Under the pieces are notes generated by a model that saw only the letters and a program-made list of their open reading frames with translations, made no database searches and was not told the origin of the DNA. A DNA stretch of 44,351 bases from an uncultured Bacilli bacterium (lineage in GTDB: Bacteria > Bacillota_I > Bacilli_A > RF39 > UBA660): positions 1 to 44,351 of the forward strand of contig CANRPA010000005.1 of NCBI GenBank assembly GCA_947632395.1. The letters are read 5' to 3'. Shown in pieces: positions 10,819-18,887 of the stretch (position 1 is the stretch's first letter; each line of letters starts with the position of its first letter). A program made the position numbers and the translations under genes.

Positions 10819-11477
10819 AAAATATAATTTTAATAGCTGCTCCTTCTGCTGGTAAAGGTACTGTGTCAAATTTTTTAACAAAAGAATATGGTATACCTCA
10901 TATATCTACTGGAGATATATTGAGAGAAAAAGCCAAAGAGGATTCAGATTTAGGTAGAGATATTAAATATAAAATTGACAATGGAATATTTGTTAGTGAA
11001 GATATAATTCTCGATATTCTAAAATCTAGAATTCAAGAAGAAGATTGTAACAATGGGTACATTTTAGATGGATTTCCACGAGATGTATCACAGGCAGAAA
11101 GTTATCAAAAAATACTTAAAGAAATAGGAAAAAATATTGGAGTAGTTATCGTTATAGATGTAAGTTTAGAAACTGCTCTAAAAAGAATTGCAGGAAGGGT
11201 AATATGTCCTAAATGCAAAAGCGTTTATAGCACTAATTCAGATGGTGTGAAACCTAAAGTAGATGGTATTTGCGATAAATGTAACGAACCACTTGTAAAA
11301 AGAGTAGATGATAACGAAGAAACATATATGAATAGATATAATACATATATGGAAAAGACATATCCATTAATAGAATATTATGAAAAACAAAATATAGTTT
11401 ATCATGTTGATGGTAATGTAAGTGTTGAATATACTCATAAACAAGTTAAAGAAATTTTAGGAGAAGAAAATGATTAA
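10815..11477 (+). CDS. adk: Adenylate kinase with zinc-binding LID and variant P-loop
   Basis: AAPSAGKGT P-loop, HISTGDILRE, GYILDGFPRDVSQA, CPKC...CDKC LID; between secY and map. Confidence 0.96.
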   Translation: MKNIILIAAPSAGKGTVSNFLTKEYGIPHISTGDILREKAKEDSDLGRDIKYKIDNGIFVSEDIILDILKSRIQEEDCNNGYILDGFPRDVSQAESYQKILKEIGKNIGVVIVIDVSLETALKRIAGRVICPKCKSVYSTNSDGVKPKVDGICDKCNEPLVKRVDDNEETYMNRYNTYMEKTYPLIEYYEKQNIVYHVDGNVSVEYTHKQVKEILGEEND

Positions 11478-12216
11478 CATTAAAACTCCAAGAGAGATAG
11501 AACTAATGCGCGTAGCTGGTGAAATAGTAGGTGATACACATAAGTATCTAATTCCGTTTTTAAAACCAGGAATTACTACTAAGGAAATAGATTCACTAGC
11601 ACGCGACTATATTATAAAAAGAGATGCGACTCCATCTTGTTATCATTATGAAGGTTATCCAGCAAATATCTGTATTTCAATTAATGAAGAAGTTGTACAT
11701 GGTATTGCTAGTAACAGAAAGTTATGTGATGGGGATATAGTTACTCTAGATATATGTGCTTGCTATAAAGGATATCATGGTGATAGTGCATGGTCATATC
11801 CAATTGGAAATATATCAGAGGAGAAAAAATATTTACTTGAACATACAGAAAAAGCATTATTTAAAGGTTTAGAACAAGTTAAATCAGGAGCTCGTGTTGG
11901 CGATATAGGATATGCTGTTGAAAAATATGCAACAGAACATAACCTAGGAGTAGTAAAAGAATTAGTAGGTCATGGTGTAGGAAATAAATTACACGAAGAT
12001 CCAGATGTTCCTAACTACGGTAAAAAAAATACTGGACCTATCTTAAAAGAAGGAATGGTTATTGCTGTAGAACCCATGTTAAATTTAGGAACTGCAGATG
12101 TTTATTTATTAGATGATGATTGGACAGTAGTTACTGCTGACAATCAGCCGTCAGCTCACTTTGAACATACAGTGTTAATTACCAAAGATGGATATGAAAT
12201 ATTAACAAAGAGGTGA
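11470..12216 (+). CDS. map: Methionine aminopeptidase, type I
   Basis: IKTPREIELMRVAGEIV, VVHGI, GHGVGNKLHEDPDVPNYG, EPMLNLG. Confidence 0.98.
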   Translation: MINIKTPREIELMRVAGEIVGDTHKYLIPFLKPGITTKEIDSLARDYIIKRDATPSCYHYEGYPANICISINEEVVHGIASNRKLCDGDIVTLDICACYKGYHGDSAWSYPIGNISEEKKYLLEHTEKALFKGLEQVKSGARVGDIGYAVEKYATEHNLGVVKELVGHGVGNKLHEDPDVPNYGKKNTGPILKEGMVIAVEPMLNLGTADVYLLDDDWTVVTADNQPSAHFEHTVLITKDGYEILTKR

Positions 12217-12219
12217 AAT

Positions 12220-12435
12220 ATGGCAAAAGAAGATGTTATTGAGATGGAAGGTAAAGTATTAGAGGTATTGCCAGGCTATGAATTTAAAGTAGAACTAGCA
12301 AACAAACATGTAATTACGGCACACGTTTCAGGTAAAATACGAATGAACATGATTCGAATTTTAGCTGGTGACACAGTAATGGTTGAATTATCAACTTACG
12401 ATTTAACACGTGGTCGTATAACCTACAGAAAATAG
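12220..12435 (+). CDS. infA: Translation initiation factor IF-1
   Basis: [37 protein letters not shown]. Confidence 0.98.
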   Translation: MAKEDVIEMEGKVLEVLPGYEFKVELANKHVITAHVSGKIRMNMIRILAGDTVMVELSTYDLTRGRITYRK

Positions 12436-12447
12436 GAGGTAAGAAAG

Positions 12448-12561
12448 ATGAAAGTTAAACCATCAGTAAAACCAATGTGTGAAAAATGTAAAGTTATTAA
12501 ACGTAAGGGTAAAGTAATGGTAATTTGTGAAAACCCAAAACATAAACAAAGACAAGGTTAA
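12448..12561 (+). CDS. rpmJ: 50S ribosomal protein L36 (not in the ORF track)
   Basis: ATG after [46 protein letters not shown], 37 aa. Confidence 0.97.
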   Translation: MKVKPSVKPMCEKCKVIKRKGKVMVICENPKHKQRQG

Positions 12562-12576
12562 AATAGGAGGTGTTTT

Positions 12577-12942
12577 ATGGCACGTATTAAAGGTGTAAAT
12601 ATACCAGATAATAAAAGAATAGAAATTTCACTTACTTATGTATATGGAATTGGAAGAAGTCTTTCAAATAAAATCTTAAAAGACGCAAAAGTTAATCCAG
12701 ATACAAGAGCTGGAAAACTTACAAATGATGAATTAAATGCAATTCGTGATCAAGTTGATAAGTATATGACAGAAGGAGATCTTCGTCGTGAAGTAAATAT
12801 GAATATTAAAACTAAAATGGAAATAAATTCATATCAAGGAGATCGTCATAAAAAAGGTTTACCTGTAAGAGGTCAAAGAACAAATAGAAATGCTCGTACT
12901 CGTAAAGGTAAAGGTAAAGTAGTTGCTAATAAGAAAAAATAG
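12577..12942 (+). CDS. rpsM: 30S ribosomal protein S13
   Basis: [44 protein letters not shown]. Confidence 0.98.
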   Translation: MARIKGVNIPDNKRIEISLTYVYGIGRSLSNKILKDAKVNPDTRAGKLTNDELNAIRDQVDKYMTEGDLRREVNMNIKTKMEINSYQGDRHKKGLPVRGQRTNRNARTRKGKGKVVANKKK

Positions 12943-12965
12943 TTGTGATTAAAGGAGGATAAATT

Positions 12966-13349
12966 ATGGCTTATAAATCAAGAAAAAGAAAAGTGAAGAA
13001 AAATGTACCAGAAGGTAAAGCTTACGTTCATTCAACATTCAATAATACTATTGTAACAATTACTGATAATGATGGTAATGCAATAAGTTGGGCTTCTGCT
13101 GGGACTTTAGGTTTCAAAGGAAGTAAAAAGTCAACTCCATTCGCAGCTGGTATGAGTGCTGAAGCAGCAGGTAAAGCAGCATACGATATGGGTATGAGAA
13201 AAGTTGAAGTATTTGTAAAAGGTTTAGGATCAGGTAAAGAAACAGCAATCCGTTCACTTCAAACAGCAGGTTTAGAAATTACATCTATATCTGATGTTAC
13301 ACCTATACCACACAATGGATGTCGTCCACCAAAACGTCCACGTGGATAA
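12966..13349 (+). CDS. rpsK: 30S ribosomal protein S11
   Basis: [32 protein letters not shown]. Confidence 0.98.
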   Translation: MAYKSRKRKVKKNVPEGKAYVHSTFNNTIVTITDNDGNAISWASAGTLGFKGSKKSTPFAAGMSAEAAGKAAYDMGMRKVEVFVKGLGSGKETAIRSLQTAGLEITSISDVTPIPHNGCRPPKRPRG

Positions 13350-13363
13350 GAGGAGGAATGAAA

Positions 13364-14314
13364 ATGTTAAATTTTGAAAAACCAATATATAAAATAACTG
13401 AATATGTAGAAGATAAAAATTATGGTAAATTTGAATTAGAACCACTTGAAAGAGGTTTTGGTACAACTTTAGGTAATGCTCTTAGAAGAGTAATGCTATC
13501 TAGTATGCCAGGAAGTGCTATAGTAGCAGTAAAAATAGATGGAGTTATGCATGAATTCCAAACTATGGATGGTATAGTAGAAGACGTAACAACTATAGTT
13601 TTAAATTTAAAGAATGTAGTTGTTAAGAAAAATGTAGAAGAAGAAGTAATTCTTAAACTATACGCTGATAAAGAAGGTGTAGTAACTGCCGGAGATATCG
13701 AGGAAAACACAGATGTTGAAATTATTAATAAAGACCAAGTAATAGCAACTATTGCTAAAGGTGGAAAACTTGATATGGAATTAATAGTAGCAAATGGACG
13801 CGGTTATGTACCATCAACAGAAAATAAAAAATATATTGAAAATCAAAAAATAGGATTCATTCCAATTGATGCATTGTATTCACCAATTGAAAGAGTTAGT
13901 TATGAAATAGATAGTGCACGTGTTGGTCAAGATGCTAGTTATGATAAACTAATAATGGAAGTATTTACAAATGGATCAATTAGACCAGAAGAAGCTATGG
14001 CTCTTGCAGCAAAAATTATGATTGAACATTTAAATATAGTAACTAATTTAAGTGAAATAGCTGATATTACAGGAATAATGAACGCTAAGCAAGAAGATAG
14101 TAAAATAAAAAAATTAGAAACTTCAATAGATGATTTAGATTTCTCAGTAAGAGCATACAATTGTTTAAAAAGAGCTGGAGTTAATACTCTTGGGGATTTA
14201 ACAGCTAAATCAGAAGTAGAAATGATGAAAATTCGTAACTTAGGTAAAAAGTCTTTAAAAGAAGTAATCGATAAGATTAAGGATATGGGACTTAGATTCC
14301 GCGAAGACGATTAA
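13364..14314 (+). CDS. rpoA: DNA-directed RNA polymerase subunit alpha
   Basis: [28 protein letters not shown]; alpha-CTD; start moved downstream to an ATG preceded by AGAGGAGG. Confidence 0.97.
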   Translation: MLNFEKPIYKITEYVEDKNYGKFELEPLERGFGTTLGNALRRVMLSSMPGSAIVAVKIDGVMHEFQTMDGIVEDVTTIVLNLKNVVVKKNVEEEVILKLYADKEGVVTAGDIEENTDVEIINKDQVIATIAKGGKLDMELIVANGRGYVPSTENKKYIENQKIGFIPIDALYSPIERVSYEIDSARVGQDASYDKLIMEVFTNGSIRPEEAMALAAKIMIEHLNIVTNLSEIADITGIMNAKQEDSKIKKLETSIDDLDFSVRAYNCLKRAGVNTLGDLTAKSEVEMMKIRNLGKKSLKEVIDKIKDMGLRFREDD

Positions 14315-14331
14315 TAGTTAGGAGGAATATT

Positions 14332-14688
14332 ATGGCTTATAGAAAATTAGGACGCAAAAATAAACATAGAAGAAGTATGCTTGCTAATTTGACTAAAGAT
14401 GTTATCATGAATGAAAGAATAGAAACAACAGAAACTAGAGCTAAAGAAGTTCGTAAATTTGTTGATAAAATGATTACTTATGGTAAAGATGGTTCTTTAG
14501 TATCAAGAAGAAAAGCATTAGCATTTTTACATAACAATGAAACAGTAGTTAAAAAAGTTTTTGATGATTTAGCTAAACGTTATGAAAATCGTAATGGTGG
14601 TTATACAAGAATTTTAAAACTTACTGAACGCCGTGGGGATGATGCTTTAATGGTTATTTTAGAGTTAGTTGAGGGAGATGCAAAATAA
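14332..14688 (+). CDS. rplQ: 50S ribosomal protein L17
   Basis: [34 protein letters not shown]. Confidence 0.98.
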   Translation: MAYRKLGRKNKHRRSMLANLTKDVIMNERIETTETRAKEVRKFVDKMITYGKDGSLVSRRKALAFLHNNETVVKKVFDDLAKRYENRNGGYTRILKLTERRGDDALMVILELVEGDAK

Positions 14689-14700
14689 TCTCTCTTTTTT
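14671..14700 (+). terminator. Intrinsic terminator at the end of the alpha operon
   Basis: GAGGGAGAT - gcaaaata - ATCTCTC followed by TTTTTT, overlapping the rplQ stop. Confidence 0.7.
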
Positions 14701-14786
14701 CTTCTAACATATACAACTTGTCTAAATGCGTTGTAAAATAAGGGGTTTTGTGGTAACATAATGGTGTTAGAATAGGAGTTGGTAGT

Positions 14787-15488
14787 ATGATTAACTTTAT
14801 ATTATGCGAAGATAATGCGAAAGATAGAAAAATTGAAATATCAGTAGTAAAGGAATTTATTAAAGAAAATAAGATAGATGGAAAAATTCATTTATTTGAT
14901 GACTATGATAATAGATTTAATAGTATTATAAAAGAAAAACTACCTAATAAGATATATTTATTAGATATTGAAACACCTTCAGGTTCTGGTATAGATGCAG
15001 CAAGAAAAATAAGAAGGATAGATATGGATAGTGTAATTACATTTTTAACATCACATGAAGAATTAGGTAATATAGTATTAAAAAATGATTTAATGTATTT
15101 ATCATTTATAAATAAGTTTGATAATTTTTCTGATAGACTTAATAATTCATTAAAAAAATCATTATATGTATTAAATCAAAAACAAGCAATAAAATTTATC
15201 GATAGAAATATTTCATATACAATAAAATTAAATGACATTTTGTACATAACAACTGATAGTTTTGAAAGAAAAACAATAATTAAAACAGATTATTCTGAAT
15301 TTAAAGTTAATAAGACTTTATCAGAAATAGTTAATATGTTAGATGATAGATTTATTCAAACTCATAGAGCATGTTATATAAATTCTGATAGAAAAGTTAT
15401 GATTGATAAAAATACTAAAACAATCACATTTGATAACAATGAAACAATTTCTCTTCTTTCTGATAAATTTAAGAAAGTTGTGTGTTGA
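14787..15488 (+). CDS. agrA: AgrA-like response regulator (receiver + LytTR DNA-binding domain)
   Basis: FILCEDN start, LLDIETPSGSGIDAARKIR receiver, C-terminal LytTR fold (FIQTHRACYIN); adjacent to HPK10 kinase and AgrB. Confidence 0.88.
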   Translation: MINFILCEDNAKDRKIEISVVKEFIKENKIDGKIHLFDDYDNRFNSIIKEKLPNKIYLLDIETPSGSGIDAARKIRRIDMDSVITFLTSHEELGNIVLKNDLMYLSFINKFDNFSDRLNNSLKKSLYVLNQKQAIKFIDRNISYTIKLNDILYITTDSFERKTIIKTDYSEFKVNKTLSEIVNMLDDRFIQTHRACYINSDRKVMIDKNTKTITFDNNETISLLSDKFKKVVC

Positions 15489-15489
15489 T

Positions 15490-16809
15490 ATGATAGAAAA
15501 TTTATATTTAATTTTTGCCTGTATGATTCTAGTTTGTTCTCTTATATACGTATGGCATAAATTGTTAAATAAAAAGATTAATTTTACTGATTATAAATTA
15601 TATATTTCATTGGTTTCAATAACGGCTATTTCTTATTTTAATTTTTATATTGTAGATAAATTTATAAGAGTAATATTAATAACAATTGTTTTCATGTTTT
15701 TCTTTAGATATTTATTTAAAGAAAATCTACAAAAATGTATAATAACTCCGATTTTTTATCAAATATTATTAATGATAGTTGAAGCAATTTTTATGTTGTT
15801 AACAATAACAATATTTAAATTAAATTTAGGAACTTTTAGATATGAGTATGTTGGTACGTTCTTTTCTAATGTTGCAATTTCTATACTAACAATATTAATT
15901 GTAAATATTCCTATTACTAAAAAAATCTATAATATTATATTGAAATATGTAGAAAAAATTAAAAAGGAAATATTAATAATGCTTTCTTTGGGATTAATAT
16001 TTGTTTTTAATATAGTTGAAGTTATTACATATTATAAAGTTGATGTTAGAATTTTAGTAATAAGTAATATGATATTTATGTCATTTTGTTTTTTCATAAT
16101 GATATATTTGTTTAAAACACAAAGTAATTACAATAAAGTATCTAGTAAATATAATATAGCTACAAAAAGTTTGAATGATTATGAAGAAATGATGACAAAA
16201 TATAGAGTTGCAAATCATGAAAATAAAAATTTACTTAAAACAATTAGAGCTATGATTTTAAATAATGAAAAAGATATACCTAAATATATAGACACTATTG
16301 TTGAAGAAAAATATGAAGTAGATGATAAACTTTTATTTAAAATGAGTGTAATACCAACAGGTGGACTTAGGGCAACAATTTATTCAGAAATATTAAAAAT
16401 CAAAGAAAATAAAATAGACTATAATTTAAATATAGATAGAAAAATTAAATCAATAGATTTTATAGAAATGGATACTAATGTAATTTTAGATATATGTAAA
16501 ATTGTTAGTGTATTCATAGATAACGCAATAGAAGAAGTTAAAAATATAAAGAATAAATATATTGGAATAGATTTATATATGGATGATGACAAACTAAATA
16601 TAAAAATTTCCAATTGTTATAAAAGTAAAATAGAATTAGATAAAATTTTTGATGAAGGATATACAACAAAAGGTTCTGGACATGGTTATGGATTGCCTTT
16701 AGTAAAAGAAATAATAAAAAAGAATACTATATTTGAAAATCGATTAGAAATTACAGATGAAATATTTAGCCAAATATTGATTATTAAAATAAAAAAGAAT
16801 TACATTTAA
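15490..16809 (+). CDS. agrC: AgrC-like sensor histidine kinase (HPK10 type)
   Basis: N-terminal multi-TM; NHENKNLLKTIRAM H-box, DNAIEEV N-box, GHGYGLPLVKEI G-box; start moved to MIENLYL. Confidence 0.85.
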   Translation: MIENLYLIFACMILVCSLIYVWHKLLNKKINFTDYKLYISLVSITAISYFNFYIVDKFIRVILITIVFMFFFRYLFKENLQKCIITPIFYQILLMIVEAIFMLLTITIFKLNLGTFRYEYVGTFFSNVAISILTILIVNIPITKKIYNIILKYVEKIKKEILIMLSLGLIFVFNIVEVITYYKVDVRILVISNMIFMSFCFFIMIYLFKTQSNYNKVSSKYNIATKSLNDYEEMMTKYRVANHENKNLLKTIRAMILNNEKDIPKYIDTIVEEKYEVDDKLLFKMSVIPTGGLRATIYSEILKIKENKIDYNLNIDRKIKSIDFIEMDTNVILDICKIVSVFIDNAIEEVKNIKNKYIGIDLYMDDDKLNIKISNCYKSKIELDKIFDEGYTTKGSGHGYGLPLVKEIIKKNTIFENRLEITDEIFSQILIIKIKKNYI

Positions 16810-16827
16810 TTCAATGCAATTCTTTTT
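16792..16827. terminator. Bidirectional intrinsic terminator between convergent agrC and agrD
   Basis: AAAAAGAATT - 16 nt loop - AATTCTTTTT, perfect 10-bp stem with A/T tracts on both sides. Confidence 0.75.
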
Positions 16828-16828
16828 C

Positions 16829-16945
16829 TTATTTAATTAAACTTTCTGGACATTCTGGTTCATCAATCATTAAAAAAAAGCATGCTTGACTTCCAGTTTT
16901 AGCAGATCCTATGCCTAACATAGCTAATAAATTTGCAAAAAACAT
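16829..16945 (-). CDS. agrD: AgrD-like autoinducing peptide precursor (not in the ORF track)
   Basis: RBS GAGAGGAGGAG then MFFANLLAMLGIGSAKTGSQACFFLMIDEPECPESLIK*: amphipathic N-term, single core Cys, DEPxCPxS/L-type recognition tail; directly downstream of agrB. Confidence 0.85.
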   Translation of the reverse strand: MFFANLLAMLGIGSAKTGSQACFFLMIDEPECPESLIK

Positions 16946-17002
16946 ACTTCTCCTCCTCTCTTTATTCTTTTATATATTTAAACCTCAAAATAAAGTTTAA
17001 AC

Positions 17003-17623
17003 CTAATTATTTAAAAAATCTGGATGATTCTGTAAAAACGTTATATAGTTGTTGTAAGGTAATTTGAATAATTTATAAACACAAGGTGATATTAAACAAT
17101 TTTCTAATATACTAGATAGTATTAAACAGTTAGAAATAAAATTGTTATTTATAAGAACTGCTATAAAAGAAAATGTAATAACTATTAAAGTAGATATAGT
17201 TTTATAAACCAATCTTCTTTTTTTATTTACTATGGGTCTTTTATATGTATCAGCAGGTGAATTTTTAAAAATAAATATAATATTTAAAATACAAATAATA
17301 ATTTTAACATAAATATTAATATCTATATTTCTACATAAAATTGGTATTTCTATAAATATAATAGTAGAGCTTACTAAACAAATCCAACTTTTAGTAGCAT
17401 GTAATCCAAATGCTGTAGTTCTTATAATATTAAATAGAATCATAAATATTAATACATCTTTAAATATTCCTAATAATAAAGAAATTACACAAATAATAAT
17501 TAATTTATAAGAAGTTAAATATATACTAGTTAAACCATATTCTATTTCTTTTAATTTACCTTCATCGTAATCATTATATTTTTTTATATAATTCATGCAA
17601 TTATTAATAATAAACTTTTTCAT
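17003..17623 (-). CDS. agrB: AgrB-like AIP-processing membrane endopeptidase
   Basis: TTAFGLHATKSWICL (catalytic His and Cys 7 apart), SPADTYKRPI loop; multi-TM. Confidence 0.88.
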   Translation of the reverse strand: MKKFIINNCMNYIKKYNDYDEGKLKEIEYGLTSIYLTSYKLIIICVISLLLGIFKDVLIFMILFNIIRTTAFGLHATKSWICLVSSTIIFIEIPILCRNIDINIYVKIIICILNIIFIFKNSPADTYKRPIVNKKRRLVYKTISTLIVITFSFIAVLINNNFISNCLILSSILENCLISPCVYKLFKLPYNNYITFLQNHPDFLNN

Positions 17624-17885
17624 AAAACTTACCTCTTATGTTTACGATAAAATTATATAATGTAGCAACAAAATAATAAATATAAAATGCGTCAATGCAC
17701 AATATAATTGATTAATTCCAACAAATGTGATGTGCTATTTTGCACGTTTCCCCGTTTTAAACATTATAAATATGGTTTCATGTAATTTGACTTAATCTTA
17801 TATTTTAGGTGTGATAAAATGTTAATGTTTTCTATTTGATAAAATACTAGAAGCATGATTTTGTCGAAATTTGGAGAACGGTTAT

Positions 17886-17916
17886 GTATACTATATGTAT
17901 AAATTTTATAGTATAC
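17886..17916. repeat. Perfect inverted repeat upstream of the csp gene
   Basis: GTATACTATA - tgtataaattt - TATAGTATAC. Confidence 0.7.
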
Positions 17917-17953
17917 TTAGATTGTAATTAAATAGAAGGGAGATGTGAGTGTA

Positions 17954-18169
17954 ATGATTACAGGTAAAGTAAAATGGTTCAACAATGAAAAAGGCTTTGG
18001 ATTTATCGAATATAATGAGCATGAGGATATATTTGTTCACTATTCATCAATTATGTCAGAAGGTTACAAAACTTTAGTTGAAGGACAATATGTAAAATTT
18101 GAACTTGTTAGAACAGATAAAGGATTACAAGCAAAAAATGTAGTAGAAATCAAGACAGCTTTAGTATAA
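17954..18169 (+). CDS. Cold-shock domain protein
   Basis: [33 protein letters not shown] at 17954 fits AGAAGGGAG RBS better than the upstream GTG. Confidence 0.96.
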   Translation: MITGKVKWFNNEKGFGFIEYNEHEDIFVHYSSIMSEGYKTLVEGQYVKFELVRTDKGLQAKNVVEIKTALV

Positions 18170-18231
18170 TCAACTTTGTGAAATAAAACTATGTTAGTAT
18201 AAGTAGTTTTTTTTATGCAAAAATTTGAATT

Positions 18232-18259
18232 TTGACAAAAATAAAAAATATGCTATAAT
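18232..18259 (+). promoter_or_regulatory. Promoter of hpf
   Basis: TTGACA - 16 bp - TATAAT, about 23 bp upstream of the chosen ATG. Confidence 0.8.
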
Positions 18260-18281
18260 GAAATCAGAAAGGATTGATGCT

Positions 18282-18803
18282 ATGAAATTTAATATTCATG
18301 GAAAAAAGCTTGATGTAACTAGCTCAATTAAAAGTTACATAGAAGAAAAAATAGGGAGATTAGATAAATATTTTGGAAATCCTGATGACATAACAGCAAC
18401 CGTACTTATCAAACTAAGAGGAAATGATCAAGTAGTTGAAGTTACAATTAATGCAAATAAATATATGATAAGAGGAGAAGAATCTCATAAAGATTTATAT
18501 GCAGCGATAGATAAAGTTTCAGATAAAATGGAACGTCAAATAAGAAAAAACAAAACTAGAATGAGTAGAAGGGTTAGTAAAGATTTAGATTTTAATTTGA
18601 ATTTTGAAGAACCAGAAGAAAATAATAATGTCATTGTTAAAAGAAAGACTATACAAAATAAACCAATGGATGAAGAAGAAGCTATTTTACAAATGGAACT
18701 TTCTGGGCATGAATTCTTTGCCTTTAAAAATATGAATACAGATGATGTTAATATATTATATAAGAGAAAAGATGGAAATTATGGTATATTAGAAATTAAA
18801 TAG
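18282..18803 (+). CDS. hpf: Ribosome hibernation promoting factor, long form
   Basis: MKFNIHGKKLDVTSSIKSYIEEKIGRLDKYF, C-terminal EEAILQMELSGHEFFAFKNMNTDDVNILYKRKDGNYGILE; start moved downstream of the promoter. Confidence 0.95.
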   Translation: MKFNIHGKKLDVTSSIKSYIEEKIGRLDKYFGNPDDITATVLIKLRGNDQVVEVTINANKYMIRGEESHKDLYAAIDKVSDKMERQIRKNKTRMSRRVSKDLDFNLNFEEPEENNNVIVKRKTIQNKPMDEEEAILQMELSGHEFFAFKNMNTDDVNILYKRKDGNYGILEIK

Positions 18804-18887
18804 GAATTTTCCTATTTTTTTTAAATTTACTATTATTTTTACATAATATTTGATAAAATATATATATAAGACAAAGGAGAATGATAC

